From contig NZ_JRAO01000003.1 in the NCBI RefSeq assembly GCF_000768875.1, forward strand, positions 9,108 to 57,267: a stretch of 48,160 bases of DNA, written 5' to 3'. Shown piece after piece: positions 1 through 8,877 of this stretch. The notes under the pieces were generated by a model. The model saw only the letters and a list, made by a program, of their open reading frames with translations, did not search any database and was not told where the DNA came from. The position numbers and the translations under genes are program-made. This stretch comes from Porphyromonas sp. COT-239 OH1446. GTDB taxonomy: Bacteria; Bacteroidota; Bacteroidia; Bacteroidales; Porphyromonadaceae. Within the stretch, counting starts at the first letter, position 1. Every line of letters starts with the position of its first letter.

Positions 1-61
1 GAGGCCTAGAGAAAAGTTGGGTTTCAAATCCCCAGCAAAAGTATTCTTCGCTGCTATAAAG

Positions 62-69
62 TAAATTTG
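62..69 (+). promoter_or_regulatory. Probable -7 promoter element of cobB
   Basis: TAAATTTG matches the Bacteroidota -7 consensus TAnnTTTG exactly. It would start a transcript near position 74 and leave a leader of about 114 nt before the ATG at 188. No TTG was found at the expected distance upstream, so the -33 half is weak or absent. Confidence 0.45.
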
Positions 70-86
70 CACTTGATACTTGAACC

Positions 87-123
87 TGCAGCCCCCAATG
101 CTTGTTCCTTAATGAGGGCTGCA
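87..123 (+). promoter_or_regulatory. Hairpin in the cobB leader
   Basis: TGCAGCCC (87-94) pairs perfectly with GGGCTGCA (116-123) around a loop of about 21 nt, inside the predicted cobB leader. There is no T-tract, so it is not a clear terminator. I do not see a cobalamin riboswitch here, and the leader is short for one. The function is unknown. Confidence 0.3.
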
Positions 124-187
124 AGGCTCTCATTAGCTACCTTTGCCCACGAAAATATTCTTTGACTACCCATTACTTACAATACAA

Positions 188-1504
188 ATGACGAAAGCCC
201 AAATGCTGATCGCTGCGACTTCATCTGGCTGCGGCAAAACGACCTTCACTTTGGGACTGCTGCGTGCCCTACGAAATAGAGGCCTCTGTGCCTCTAGCTT
301 CAAATGCGGCCCAGACTACATAGATCCCAAGTATCACAGCCTCGCCTCGGGGCAGAGCTCCATCAACCTAGACCCTTATATGATGTCTCGTGAGCATATC
401 CGTGAGGTCTACCAGCGGTACAGTTCCGAGGCTCAGGCTGTCGTCGTCGAGGGGGTAATGGGCCTCTTCGACGGATACGACCGAATGCAAGGCAGTAGTG
501 CCTCCATAGCCTCGGAGCTACAGATCCCAGTCATCTTGCTTGTCAATGCAGCTTCGTCAGCTTACTCCGTTGGGGCTACGATCTACGGCTTCTCTCACTT
601 TCGACCCGAGGTCAAGATCGCAGGAGTCGTCTTCAACCGAGTAGCCTCCGAGAACCACTACCATTACCTATGCGATGCTGCCGAGGATGCTGGCGTGCCC
701 GTGCTGGGCTATATTCCAAAGTCTTCCTTACTGGAAGTCCCTTCACGCCATCTAGGCCTCTCACTTGAGGAATTGGATGCGCTAGATGCCTTCCCCGCCC
801 AGGTGGCCGAACTCATCGAGGCTCATGTAGACCTAGACCGCTTGCTCGAGCTCTGCCAATGCCCTATCCCCTCCTTCGCCACAGAACTTACTCCGAGACT
901 ACAGCCCGAGCAAGGCATGCGCATTGCAGTAGCCCAGGACGAAGCCTTCAACTTCACCTACCCCGAGAACCTTAGACGGCTGGCACAGCTGGGCGAAGTC
1001 ATTCCCTTCAGCCCTATGCGCTCACTACATCTGCCCCCAGAGACTACGATGATCTATTTGCCTGGGGGCTACCCCGAGTTTTACCTCGAGGCTCTCGAGC
1101 GAAACCAAGGCCTTAGGCAGGAGATTGCAGCCTTCGCCAAGGATGGAGGCCGCATCCTGGCCGAATGTGGTGGGATGATGTACCTCTGCCGAGAGATCAA
1201 GGACCAAACAGGCAAAGCTTATCAGATGTGCGGCGTGCTCGAAGCCACAGCCACCATGCAGGAGATGAAGCTCGCCCTCGGGTATAGGCACTTCGAGCTC
1301 GGGGGCAAGGACTGGCGAGGGCATGAGTTTCACTACTCTCACCTCGAGGGGGAGCAAGGGCTCAAGAGTAGCGTCGTACAGTATAATCTCAGAGGGGCGG
1401 CCGTGCCCACGGGCCTATACCGCAACCACAATGTCGTGGCTGGCTACACACACCTATACTGGGCAGAGGCCAATCCATTAGACCTATTCACGCCCTCTTG
1501 TTAA
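188..1504 (+). CDS. cobB: Cobyrinate a,c-diamide synthase (CobB/CbiA)
   Basis: ATP-dependent, glutamine-using amidation of the a and c side chains of cobyrinate in corrin (vitamin B12) synthesis; cytoplasmic. The 438-residue protein has an N-terminal dethiobiotin-synthetase-like fold with a P-loop SSGCGKTT at residues 12-19. A C-terminal class I amidotransferase domain follows, with GGYPE and the nucleophile Cys in AECGGMM (about residue 327). The length fits the family. The frame is open upstream to a TTG at 143, but the ATG at 188 is preferred because it places the P-loop at the usual distance from the N-terminus and gives an ATG start. No other cobalamin gene is in the window, so the gene is a stand-alone member here; it may serve salvage or a pathway encoded elsewhere. 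feoAB follows 99 nt downstream. Confidence 0.9.
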   Translation: MTKAQMLIAATSSGCGKTTFTLGLLRALRNRGLCASSFKCGPDYIDPKYHSLASGQSSINLDPYMMSREHIREVYQRYSSEAQAVVVEGVMGLFDGYDRMQGSSASIASELQIPVILLVNAASSAYSVGATIYGFSHFRPEVKIAGVVFNRVASENHYHYLCDAAEDAGVPVLGYIPKSSLLEVPSRHLGLSLEELDALDAFPAQVAELIEAHVDLDRLLELCQCPIPSFATELTPRLQPEQGMRIAVAQDEAFNFTYPENLRRLAQLGEVIPFSPMRSLHLPPETTMIYLPGGYPEFYLEALERNQGLRQEIAAFAKDGGRILAECGGMMYLCREIKDQTGKAYQMCGVLEATATMQEMKLALGYRHFELGGKDWRGHEFHYSHLEGEQGLKSSVVQYNLRGAAVPTGLYRNHNVVAGYTHLYWAEANPLDLFTPSC

Positions 1505-1591
1505 TCCATTCGCATCCCCATATCTAGGTATTTTCTAACCTCTGAGAGCCAACAAACCTCGATGAGGCAGGTCAGGCCAAGAGTAAAGAGT

Positions 1592-1599
1592 TATTTTTG
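1592..1599 (+). promoter_or_regulatory. Possible -7 promoter element of feoAB
   Basis: TATTTTTG fits TAnnTTTG exactly, but it ends only 4 nt before the ATG at 1604. If used, transcription would begin at or next to the start codon, giving a leaderless mRNA. No TTG was found 17-20 nt upstream. It may be coincidental, with the gene read from the cobB promoter or another site. Confidence 0.3.
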
Positions 1600-1603
1600 C
1601 GTC

Positions 1604-4159
1604 ATGAAACTATCAGAGCTTAAAGCTGGTCAAAAGGCCGTTATCCAACGTGTCGATGGTACGGGTCAATTTCGCAAGCGCATCCTCGAGATGGGGTTTG
1701 TGCAAGGCAAGGAAGTAACCGTCGTGCAGGGTGCACCACTCAAAGACCCAATCTACTATAGGATATTAGACTACAATGTCTCACTTCGCCTTGAGGATGG
1801 AGCGAAGATCGAGGTGCGCTTACTCCCCGAGGAAGGCCTCCAGGCCGCCTCGGCAGATACCTCCGAGGAGTCCATTCTCCAACCTCGAGAGCCTGAGCAA
1901 GAGCTGGGCAATATGCTCCCACTACGCTCTCGTCAACATGGCAAGGGCAACAACAAGCATCTACGCATCGCACTCGTCGGCAATCCGAACTGTGGCAAAA
2001 CATCCCTCTTCAACCAAGCCAGTGGTGCTCACGAGCATGTAGGCAACTACAGCGGTGTAACCATCGAGGCCAAGACGGGGTACATCTATTACCGAGACTA
2101 CCGCATCGAGATCATCGACCTGCCAGGGGCTTATTCGCTCTCGGCCTATAGCCCCGAGGAGCTGTACATACGAGACTTTTTGCTCGGCGAGAAGCGTCCA
2201 GACCTTGTCCTCAATGTACTAGATACCTGCAACCTCGAGCGCAATCTCTACCTGACCCTACAGGTCAAGGAGCTGGGCTTGCCTATAGTAGCAGCCTTGA
2301 ATATGTTCGATGAGTTTGCTACTCGAGGCGAGAGGCTCAATTATCCCAAGCTCGCCCGCCTGCTCGGTGTACCCATGATCCCGACAGTGTGCCGCACGGG
2401 CCTCGGGCTACAGGCCCTCTTCGATGAGATCATAGAGGTCTGGGAGGGGATGCTAGAGGGCAGAGAGGAGGTCATAAGCCCTGAAATCGGGAAGATACGC
2501 CCCATACAGGTAAACTATGGTAGCCTCCTAGAACCCGTCATCGAAGAGCTATCGACCAAGATCGATCAGCACCTTCCCTTTGAGGCCGATCGCCCTCCTA
2601 CCAGGTACATTGCCTCTCGTCTTGTCGAGGGAGACAAGCCCCTAGAAGATCAGCTCATGAATCGCTATCCCAAGGCAGCATTCATCATCTCAGCGAGGGA
2701 TTATGCCCTCCGAACCATCAAGGACGAGCTCACCTCGCACGACGCTGAGGAGCTCATGACGGATGCTCGCTACGGCTTCATCTCCGGGGCTCTAAGAGAG
2801 ACTTACCAGGCCAATAGGCAGCATCGAGAGAGCCTCACGGACAAGATAGACCATATCGTAGCGCACAGGCTGTGGGGCTTCCCGATCTTCCTGCTGCTGA
2901 TGTATGTGATGTTTCAGGCGACCTTTAGCCTCGGGCAGTACCCTATGGACTGGATCGAGGCGGGTGTAGGCATGCTCGGAGACTTTATCGCCTCAAGTAT
3001 GCAAGAGGGCCCACTACGAGATCTCCTCGTCGATGGGATCATCGCTGGGGTCGGGGGCGTCATTGTCTTCCTGCCCAACATCCTTATCCTCTACTTCTTC
3101 ATTTCGATCTTTGAGGATACGGGCTATATGGCTCGCTCGGCCTTCATCATGGACAAGATCATGCACCGCATGGGGCTACATGGCAAGTCCTTCATCCCTC
3201 TAATCATGGGCTTCGGGTGCAATGTACCTGCTATCATGAGTACCCGAACCATCGAGAGCCGTAAGAGTCGTATGATCACAATGCTCGTCGTCCCCTTCAT
3301 GAGCTGCTCGGCACGTCTACCTGTTTACCTCCTGCTCGCCGGGGCACTATTCCCCGATCGAGCAGCACTCGTACTATTCGTACTGTATCTCTCGGGGATA
3401 CTCATTGCTGTGCTCAGCGCTAGGCTACTCAAGAGTACGTACTTCAAGGGGGAGGATGTCCCCTTCGTTATGGAGCTCCCACCCTATCGCCTACCGACGG
3501 CCCAATCCGTTGTTCGCCACATGTGGGCTAGAGCTAAGCAGTACCTGCACAAGATGGGGACTGTCATCCTCGTAGCCTCCATCGTCATTTGGTTCTTGGG
3601 CTACTTCCCTAGACAAAGCGAGCAGGAGCAGCAACTGGCAGATCAAATTGAGCGTCTAGAGCAAAACCCCAATCTGAACGAGGAAGAACGCAATAGCCAA
3701 CGCATAGAGCTTGAGCATGCCTTCGCCCAGTACCATCAGGAGAACTCCTGGATCGGACGCATTGGCCACGCCTCAGAGCCTTTAATACGCCCCTTGGGCT
3801 TCGACTGGAAGATGGGGGTAAGCCTCATCTCGGGCCTTGCAGCCAAGGAGGTTGTAGTCAGCACCCTCGGAGTGATCTATACGGGTGACCCTGACGATAG
3901 TGAGGAGGCTCAGCATCAGCTCAGTGAGCGTATACGCCAAGAGAAGCGTCCCGATGGGTCTCCATCCTTTACCCCTCTCGTTGCGATGGGCTTCATGCTC
4001 TTCGTCTTGATCTACTTCCCCTGTGTGGCCACGATCATCGCCATAGCTCGGGAATCTGGCTCGTGGCGTTGGGGGGCATTCTCGGTCATCTATTCGTGTG
4101 CTTTGGCCTGGTTCGTAGCCTTTGCCGTACATCAAATAGGCCACCTACTCGTAGTATAA
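1604..4159 (+). CDS. feoB: Ferrous iron transporter, FeoA-FeoB fusion
   Basis: Inner-membrane Fe(II) uptake protein of 851 residues that joins FeoA to FeoB, as is common in Bacteroidota. Residues 1-75 are the SH3-like FeoA domain (MKLSELKAGQ, then RILEMGF). After a linker, the FeoB G domain starts near residue 126 with GNPNCGKTS (G1), followed by GVT (G2), DLPGAYS (G3, about 172) and NMFDE (G4; the usual NxxD is kept). The membrane part contains the gate motif GFGCNVPAI near residue 535 and ends in a hydrophobic helix. The open frame extends to an ATG at 1562, but the ATG at 1604 gives the normal FeoA N-terminus and is chosen. A 56-residue Cys-rich membrane peptide lies 23 nt downstream and is probably co-transcribed. 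Confidence 0.95.
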   Translation: MKLSELKAGQKAVIQRVDGTGQFRKRILEMGFVQGKEVTVVQGAPLKDPIYYRILDYNVSLRLEDGAKIEVRLLPEEGLQAASADTSEESILQPREPEQELGNMLPLRSRQHGKGNNKHLRIALVGNPNCGKTSLFNQASGAHEHVGNYSGVTIEAKTGYIYYRDYRIEIIDLPGAYSLSAYSPEELYIRDFLLGEKRPDLVLNVLDTCNLERNLYLTLQVKELGLPIVAALNMFDEFATRGERLNYPKLARLLGVPMIPTVCRTGLGLQALFDEIIEVWEGMLEGREEVISPEIGKIRPIQVNYGSLLEPVIEELSTKIDQHLPFEADRPPTRYIASRLVEGDKPLEDQLMNRYPKAAFIISARDYALRTIKDELTSHDAEELMTDARYGFISGALRETYQANRQHRESLTDKIDHIVAHRLWGFPIFLLLMYVMFQATFSLGQYPMDWIEAGVGMLGDFIASSMQEGPLRDLLVDGIIAGVGGVIVFLPNILILYFFISIFEDTGYMARSAFIMDKIMHRMGLHGKSFIPLIMGFGCNVPAIMSTRTIESRKSRMITMLVVPFMSCSARLPVYLLLAGALFPDRAALVLFVLYLSGILIAVLSARLLKSTYFKGEDVPFVMELPPYRLPTAQSVVRHMWARAKQYLHKMGTVILVASIVIWFLGYFPRQSEQEQQLADQIERLEQNPNLNEEERNSQRIELEHAFAQYHQENSWIGRIGHASEPLIRPLGFDWKMGVSLISGLAAKEVVVSTLGVIYTGDPDDSEEAQHQLSERIRQEKRPDGSPSFTPLVAMGFMLFVLIYFPCVATIIAIARESGSWRWGAFSVIYSCALAWFVAFAVHQIGHLLVV

Positions 4160-4182
4160 ACTAACTGAAAGCGAAATCGGAC

Positions 4183-4353
4183 ATGTTGCAGTACCTAATC
4201 GTTTGGCTCATTGGTCTAGTAACCTTAGGCGTAGTGTTGTATCAGATTTATAGGCTATTTGTACCCAAGCACAAGGAGGGTGGTGCCTGTGGAGGCTGCA
4301 CCGCCTGCCCCAGGGGCAGGGAGAGTGGCCGTTCTCACTCTCCTCAGAGATAG
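4183..4353 (+). CDS. FeoB-associated Cys-rich membrane peptide
   Basis: A 56-residue ORF that starts 23 nt after the feoAB stop. It has one hydrophobic segment at residues 2-26 (MLQYLIVWLIG onward), a basic stretch, then ACGGCTACP, a C-x2-C-x2-C motif, and a basic C-terminal tail. This layout (one membrane helix followed by close cysteines, directly after feoB) is that of the FeoB-associated Cys-rich membrane protein family. Members are thought to assist Fe(II) transport or bind metal or a cofactor; that role is inference. The hairpin at 4379-4409 lies 25 nt downstream and probably ends the transcript. It is easily missed because of its size. Confidence 0.8.
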   Translation: MLQYLIVWLIGLVTLGVVLYQIYRLFVPKHKEGGACGGCTACPRGRESGRSHSPQR

Positions 4354-4378
4354 AGTTTAAGAGCTTGATTATGTGGAT

Positions 4379-4409
4379 GGGCGATCTTCTTAGACTGAGA
4401 GGATCGCCC
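4379..4409. terminator. Bidirectional terminator between feo and the helicase gene
   Basis: GGGCGATC (4379-4386) pairs with GATCGCCC (4402-4409). The stem extends inward to about 12 bp, with one G-U pair, around a 7-nt loop. It sits between two convergent genes. The TAA stop of the minus-strand helicase gene (4390-4392) lies inside the hairpin. The T-tracts are short on both sides. Confidence 0.65.
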
Positions 4410-7400
4410 CTTCGTTTACATACCACAGATAGCCTCTGACTGCTCTGTAGCCCATCTGCTCGAGGAGAGCTACATAGCCCTCTACCTGTCGATGGTGTGC
4501 TCTGCGCCTAACCCCGAATTTGTAGTCAATCACCTCCACCGTATTATCAGCGTAGATGACAATGCGATCTGGCCTCCGGCTGCCCTCTATCTCGACAGCA
4601 ATAATAGGGAGCTCACGCAGTATCTTCTGCTCAGAGGAGAACCAGCGGGCAGTATCCTCTCGATTGACCAATGCTCGGAGCTCCTCATGCATAGGAGGTA
4701 GCATCCTCTCACTAATCCACCCCTTGTAGAGGGCGTCTTCGAGGGCAGAGGCAATGTCTTCCTCAGTCTCTATCTCGGAGAGAACTGAGTGCATCACACG
4801 ACCATGACGACGAGGGCTATCCTCTCGAAAGTAGTCGAGTCCCTCTCGCAGAATAGAGATCCGCCCCTGTACGTCGAAGGAGGAGATCGATCTGAGCTCA
4901 AGGAGATGCTCTTGCTCTCGCTCAGGGGCATGACCACATCGAGGAGCTTGATCGTGCTGTATCGGGGAGCTAAGGGGAAGTAAATGATAGCTGTCGGGGA
5001 TCTGCTCGAGGGCTTCGTTGAGGTAGGACTGGATCGTCTTGCCCGTTCCCCGAGCTCTCCCTCCCTCAGGGCTCACCTCCTCATACCCATGTAGCCTCTG
5101 AAGCAGGCGGTTCTTGACCCTAGGGCTTGAGTGCTCCATGTCAATAGCCCAAAGGTGTAGCTCTCGTTTGGCCCTAGTAGTGGCAACGTAGAGCAGATTG
5201 AGAGCATCAAGGGCTTGATCTACAGACTCCTCCAAATAATAAGAGGCAAAGTAGGTATTCAACAGCTCCGAATTGTAGGTCATCGGTATCGCCTCTACTC
5301 GATTGAAAGGCTCAAGATCAACACTCGTCCAGAGCATCGGCGGATAAGCTCCGAGCAAAGACCAATCGACAAAGGGCAGGAGAACGACCTCGAAACCCAG
5401 CCCCTTAGACTTATGGATCGTCATGAGCTGCAGGGCATCTTCATTGGGAGGTAAGACAACCAGTGCCTTGTGCCCCTCTTCTTGCCACATCTCCAGGAAA
5501 TCTTGCACGTCTGCCACTCGATCTCTCTGCATCTGCTGAGCCATATCGAGCATCTTGATTTGGTAGGGCAATTCGCTCTCGGGCAAGACATCGGAGAAGT
5601 AAGCATACAAGCCACTGATCACCTCATAGAGGCTCTGTCGGCCAATATAGAGGATCTCTATAAAGTCCTCTCGCTCCAGCCTCCTCGGTTGCAGGCCAGC
5701 CATCTGAGCCATTTGTACATACAGCTCGAGCAAGATGCGCTTCGATCGAGCGGAGAGACTATCTGTAATGTACTCCATAGCCGCGAGGATTAGGCGCACA
5801 GAATGGGCATTCTCCAAGCGCAGGGCTTCCGCCGAGACAAATAGGAGTCCCTCCTCAAGCAGCTTCTGTCCGACGAGGTTAGCCTCCCTATGGCCTCGGA
5901 CGAGGATAGCAATATCCGAGGCTCTATAGCCTCTCTCCTTGAGGTCTACGATGACCCCTGGCAATTGGTCTAGGACTGTAGGCAATGGAGCTATGAGCTC
6001 TGCGTCCTCGAGGTTGTCGTCCCATTCTGCGCTCGCCTCCTGCTCCGAGAGGGGGGCATCCTCGTCATCTAGGGGCTCTCCAAGATCTAGGCAACGATGG
6101 AGGACAACCTGCCCCTCCTGCTCCCGAGAGGGAGGAATAGACTGTACAACATCAGCATAGTTACGCTCAAACGACTTAGAAAACTCTAGCAGCCGCTCCA
6201 CAAGCTGCTCTGCACCACTGGACAAGGCTGTACGCATGATGGAGGTATTGCGGGTAATGGCCTCGAAGATTTGGGAGAAACGCCTAGAGAGCAGGGGATA
6301 GAGGGCATTGTTGAAGGCTACGATCTGTCTCGCACTTCGCCAATTATCCCCCAAGGTAATGCGGCGAACATAGCTCTCAAAATCCTGATCAATACGATGA
6401 GAGAGCAGGCTGCTGTCGGAGTTTCGCCAGCGGTAAATACTCTGCTTGACATCCCCGACCACAAGGCTGCTGTGCCCCGAGGCAAGGCTCTCCTCGAGCA
6501 GAGGCTTGAAGTTCTCATACTGCAAGCTACTCGTATCTTGAAACTCATCGATCATGATATGCTCGAGCTTGACACCCAGCTTCTCATAGATGAAGGGGGC
6601 ATCGCTCCACTGCAAAATGCGATAGATGAACGAGGCCGTATCTGCCAAGAGGATAGCATGCTCGTTGAGGTGGAGCTCTTTGATCTTAGCATCAATATCA
6701 CTGATGAGGCCATAGGCTCCGAGATGCTTGCGGGCTACCTGAAGGCTTCGGAGCATCGTGCCATAGTCTAGATAATGATCGGCATACTCCTGCATAGCTC
6801 CTCGTAGGCTATGGTGATAGAGAGAGAGTACCTCCCCGGCCCGACCAGCCTTCTTACCAGCACCCGAGACGACCTTCGACTCATCCTCAAGCATAGCTCT
6901 AAAATAGCTATTGGGCTCGGTAAGCTCTCGGGTCTGTACCCACTTGATGAAGGGGGAGAGCCCCCCTCGTGGCCCCTGGTAGAAGTGTGCAATCTCGAGC
7001 CCTGCCTGCTCTACAAGCTCAAGAGTACCCTTACAGAGCAGGTCGATGTGTTCCTCGATCGTCCTCGACCTCTCCTGGAGCTCTTGGTCAAGGTTCTTGA
7101 GCTCCTCTCTACTGGGTAGAAGAGACTGACTGCTCAGCCGCTGTACTCCCTCTCGGTGCAACTCCCGACCAAGGGAGAGGATCTTGCGCCTCAGATCGAC
7201 ACTACGGCCCTGCTCAGAGAGCTCACTGGCCAATCGCTTGAGCCACTGCCCTACCTCAGAAGAGCCGACCCCTAGGTCTTGGTCTACCAAGAGAGCCGTA
7301 ACAGCTTCTGAAAGAGCTTGATCGGCCTCGATATTGAGACGATAAGAGGAGGAGAAGCCCAGCTCACGAGCAAAGCCTCGGAGTACCTCTTGGAAGAAAG

Positions 7401-7758
7401 CATCTATCGTCCGAACCCTAAAGCTCTTATAGTCGAGAAGGATCGAGCGCAATGTTCGTCGAGCTCTACGGCCCAAGTCCTGTATAGAGAGCTGGGGATA
7501 ATAATCTAGGAGCATATCGGCAAAGCTGGAGCTCTCAGGGCTATGGGCCAGGAGGGCAAGCTCTCGGATGATACGCTCCTTCATCTCGGTGGTCGCCTTA
7601 TTGGTAAAGGTAACCGCCTGAATATTCCTAAACTTGAAATTTGCCTCTAGGGCTAGGCGAAGGTATTCGCCCGTCAGGGTATGTGTCTTACCTGCCCCTG
7701 CAGAGGCAACGTAGACGCTTAGGTCATTGATGAGGGTTGGCTCGGGTTTAGTACTCAT
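4390..7758 (-). CDS. UvrD/RecB-family helicase with C-terminal nuclease (AddA-like)
   Basis: A 1122-residue superfamily 1A DNA helicase fused to a RecB-type nuclease, expected to process double-strand DNA ends for recombination. All helicase motifs are visible in order: Walker A ASAGAGKTHT (about 18-27), TFTNKATTEM (Ia), DEFQDT (II), GDVKQSIYRWR (III), LGDNWRS (IV), TIHKSKGLGF (V) and VATTRAKREL (VI). The last about 100 residues hold a PD-(D/E)xK core: RRPDRI, then VIDYKFG and a following Gln (RQVEGY). The start overlaps the end of pdxA by 11 bp, so the two are translated together. The usual partner AddB is not adjacent; if this is the AddA subunit, AddB is encoded elsewhere. The stop codon lies inside the terminator hairpin. 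Confidence 0.9.
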   Translation of the reverse strand: MSTKPEPTLINDLSVYVASAGAGKTHTLTGEYLRLALEANFKFRNIQAVTFTNKATTEMKERIIRELALLAHSPESSSFADMLLDYYPQLSIQDLGRRARRTLRSILLDYKSFRVRTIDAFFQEVLRGFARELGFSSSYRLNIEADQALSEAVTALLVDQDLGVGSSEVGQWLKRLASELSEQGRSVDLRRKILSLGRELHREGVQRLSSQSLLPSREELKNLDQELQERSRTIEEHIDLLCKGTLELVEQAGLEIAHFYQGPRGGLSPFIKWVQTRELTEPNSYFRAMLEDESKVVSGAGKKAGRAGEVLSLYHHSLRGAMQEYADHYLDYGTMLRSLQVARKHLGAYGLISDIDAKIKELHLNEHAILLADTASFIYRILQWSDAPFIYEKLGVKLEHIMIDEFQDTSSLQYENFKPLLEESLASGHSSLVVGDVKQSIYRWRNSDSSLLSHRIDQDFESYVRRITLGDNWRSARQIVAFNNALYPLLSRRFSQIFEAITRNTSIMRTALSSGAEQLVERLLEFSKSFERNYADVVQSIPPSREQEGQVVLHRCLDLGEPLDDEDAPLSEQEASAEWDDNLEDAELIAPLPTVLDQLPGVIVDLKERGYRASDIAILVRGHREANLVGQKLLEEGLLFVSAEALRLENAHSVRLILAAMEYITDSLSARSKRILLELYVQMAQMAGLQPRRLEREDFIEILYIGRQSLYEVISGLYAYFSDVLPESELPYQIKMLDMAQQMQRDRVADVQDFLEMWQEEGHKALVVLPPNEDALQLMTIHKSKGLGFEVVLLPFVDWSLLGAYPPMLWTSVDLEPFNRVEAIPMTYNSELLNTYFASYYLEESVDQALDALNLLYVATTRAKRELHLWAIDMEHSSPRVKNRLLQRLHGYEEVSPEGGRARGTGKTIQSYLNEALEQIPDSYHLLPLSSPIQHDQAPRCGHAPEREQEHLLELRSISSFDVQGRISILREGLDYFREDSPRRHGRVMHSVLSEIETEEDIASALEDALYKGWISERMLPPMHEELRALVNREDTARWFSSEQKILRELPIIAVEIEGSRRPDRIVIYADNTVEVIDYKFGVRRRAHHRQVEGYVALLEQMGYRAVRGYLWYVNEGAILSV

Positions 7759-8848
7759 CCTCGGCTCTGAGGTCTATCTTCTCGTCCTCGTGCCCCTTGT
7801 TGTGGTAAATACGTCTCAGGGGGTTGCGTGTGGCCTCATCGTACCTGCGGCGAGCCCTATAGCAATCGATCGCTAAATAGATAGCCTCACGCAGAGAGTC
7901 TTCTCGGGCAAGCCCCTGCCCTGCGATGTCATAGCCAGTGCCATGATCTGGAGAGGTACGGACAAACTCTAGCCCTAGGGTAATATTGACACCCTCATTC
8001 ATGTAGAGAGCCTTAAAGGGGGCTAGCCCCTGGTCATGATACATGGCCACCACAGCATCGAAGCTATCCATACGATCGCTGCCCCAAAAGCCATCTGCGG
8101 CATAAGGCCCGAAGACGATAAAACCCTTGTCCTGTAGCTCTGCGATGGCAGGGTTAATGATCTCCTCCTCCTCTCGGCCAATAAGCCCTCTGTCGCCTGC
8201 ATGAGGATTGAGGGCTAGGACGGCAATGCGAGGCTTATTGATCCCGAAGTCTCTCTTGAGAGTAGCCTCCAGGAGGCGCACCTTATCGCAGATCAACTCT
8301 ATAGATAGACGAGCGGGGACCTCGGACACAGGGATATGCTCGGTAACTAGACCCACACGGCACTCGCGAGCACAGAGCAGCATGATCGAGCGGCCCTCCT
8401 CTCGGGCCGCTTTGGCCTGAAGGTACTGCGTATGGCCACTATAGGGGAACTTGTCGGCAGGCATTACAGACTTGTTAATCGGAGCGGTAACGAGTACCTG
8501 GCAGAGCCCTGCCTGCACATCGGCGACAGCTCGCTCGAGAGCCATGAAGGCCGCCAGGCCAGCAGCCTCAGTAGCCTCTCCCGGCTCTACCTTGAGATCC
8601 TCATGAGTACAGTTGATCAGATTGATCATGCCATCGACTGCATCTCGTGCACTTTGGATCTGATGCCAGGACACGCTCTCGAGCTCGAGCTTGGTACGCC
8701 AATAGGCTGCTACCCTACCCGAGCCGTAGATGACTGGAGTGAAGAGCTCTAGGATCTGTTCGTTGGCCAAAGCCTTGAGAATGACCTCATAGCTAATGCC
8801 GTTGATGTCGCCGTGGCTGATAGCCACACGAATGCGTTTGGGTTCCAT
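7748..8848 (-). CDS. pdxA: 4-hydroxythreonine-4-phosphate dehydrogenase (PdxA)
   Basis: NAD-dependent oxidation of 4-phosphohydroxy-L-threonine in the DXP-dependent route to pyridoxal phosphate; cytoplasmic, metal-dependent. The 366-residue protein has the three metal-binding histidine segments of the family: SGHTQYL, LNPHAGDRG and AMYHDQGLAPFK. The N-terminus ISHGDINGIS corresponds to the usual GDPxGIGPE segment, with Asn and Ser in place of the canonical residues, a form that I recall from Bacteroidota. The DUF4837 gene lies 29 nt upstream and the helicase overlaps the 3' end by 11 bp, so this is the middle gene of a three-gene operon. Confidence 0.93.
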   Translation of the reverse strand: MEPKRIRVAISHGDINGISYEVILKALANEQILELFTPVIYGSGRVAAYWRTKLELESVSWHQIQSARDAVDGMINLINCTHEDLKVEPGEATEAAGLAAFMALERAVADVQAGLCQVLVTAPINKSVMPADKFPYSGHTQYLQAKAAREEGRSIMLLCARECRVGLVTEHIPVSEVPARLSIELICDKVRLLEATLKRDFGINKPRIAVLALNPHAGDRGLIGREEEEIINPAIAELQDKGFIVFGPYAADGFWGSDRMDSFDAVVAMYHDQGLAPFKALYMNEGVNITLGLEFVRTSPDHGTGYDIAGQGLAREDSLREAIYLAIDCYRARRRYDEATRNPLRRIYHNKGHEDEKIDLRAEDEY

Positions 8849-8877
8849 CTATTCTTGTGAGATAGTGTTGAATAGTT

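Noticed and set aside
15-40. tRNA 3' end with a T-arm-like GGGTTTCAAATCCC
   Set aside because: The loop has one base too many for a T-loop, no acceptor stem or CCA follows, and no anticodon arm is visible at the window edge.
143-187. TTG start for cobB at 143
   Set aside because: The ATG at 188 puts the P-loop at the normal distance from the N-terminus.
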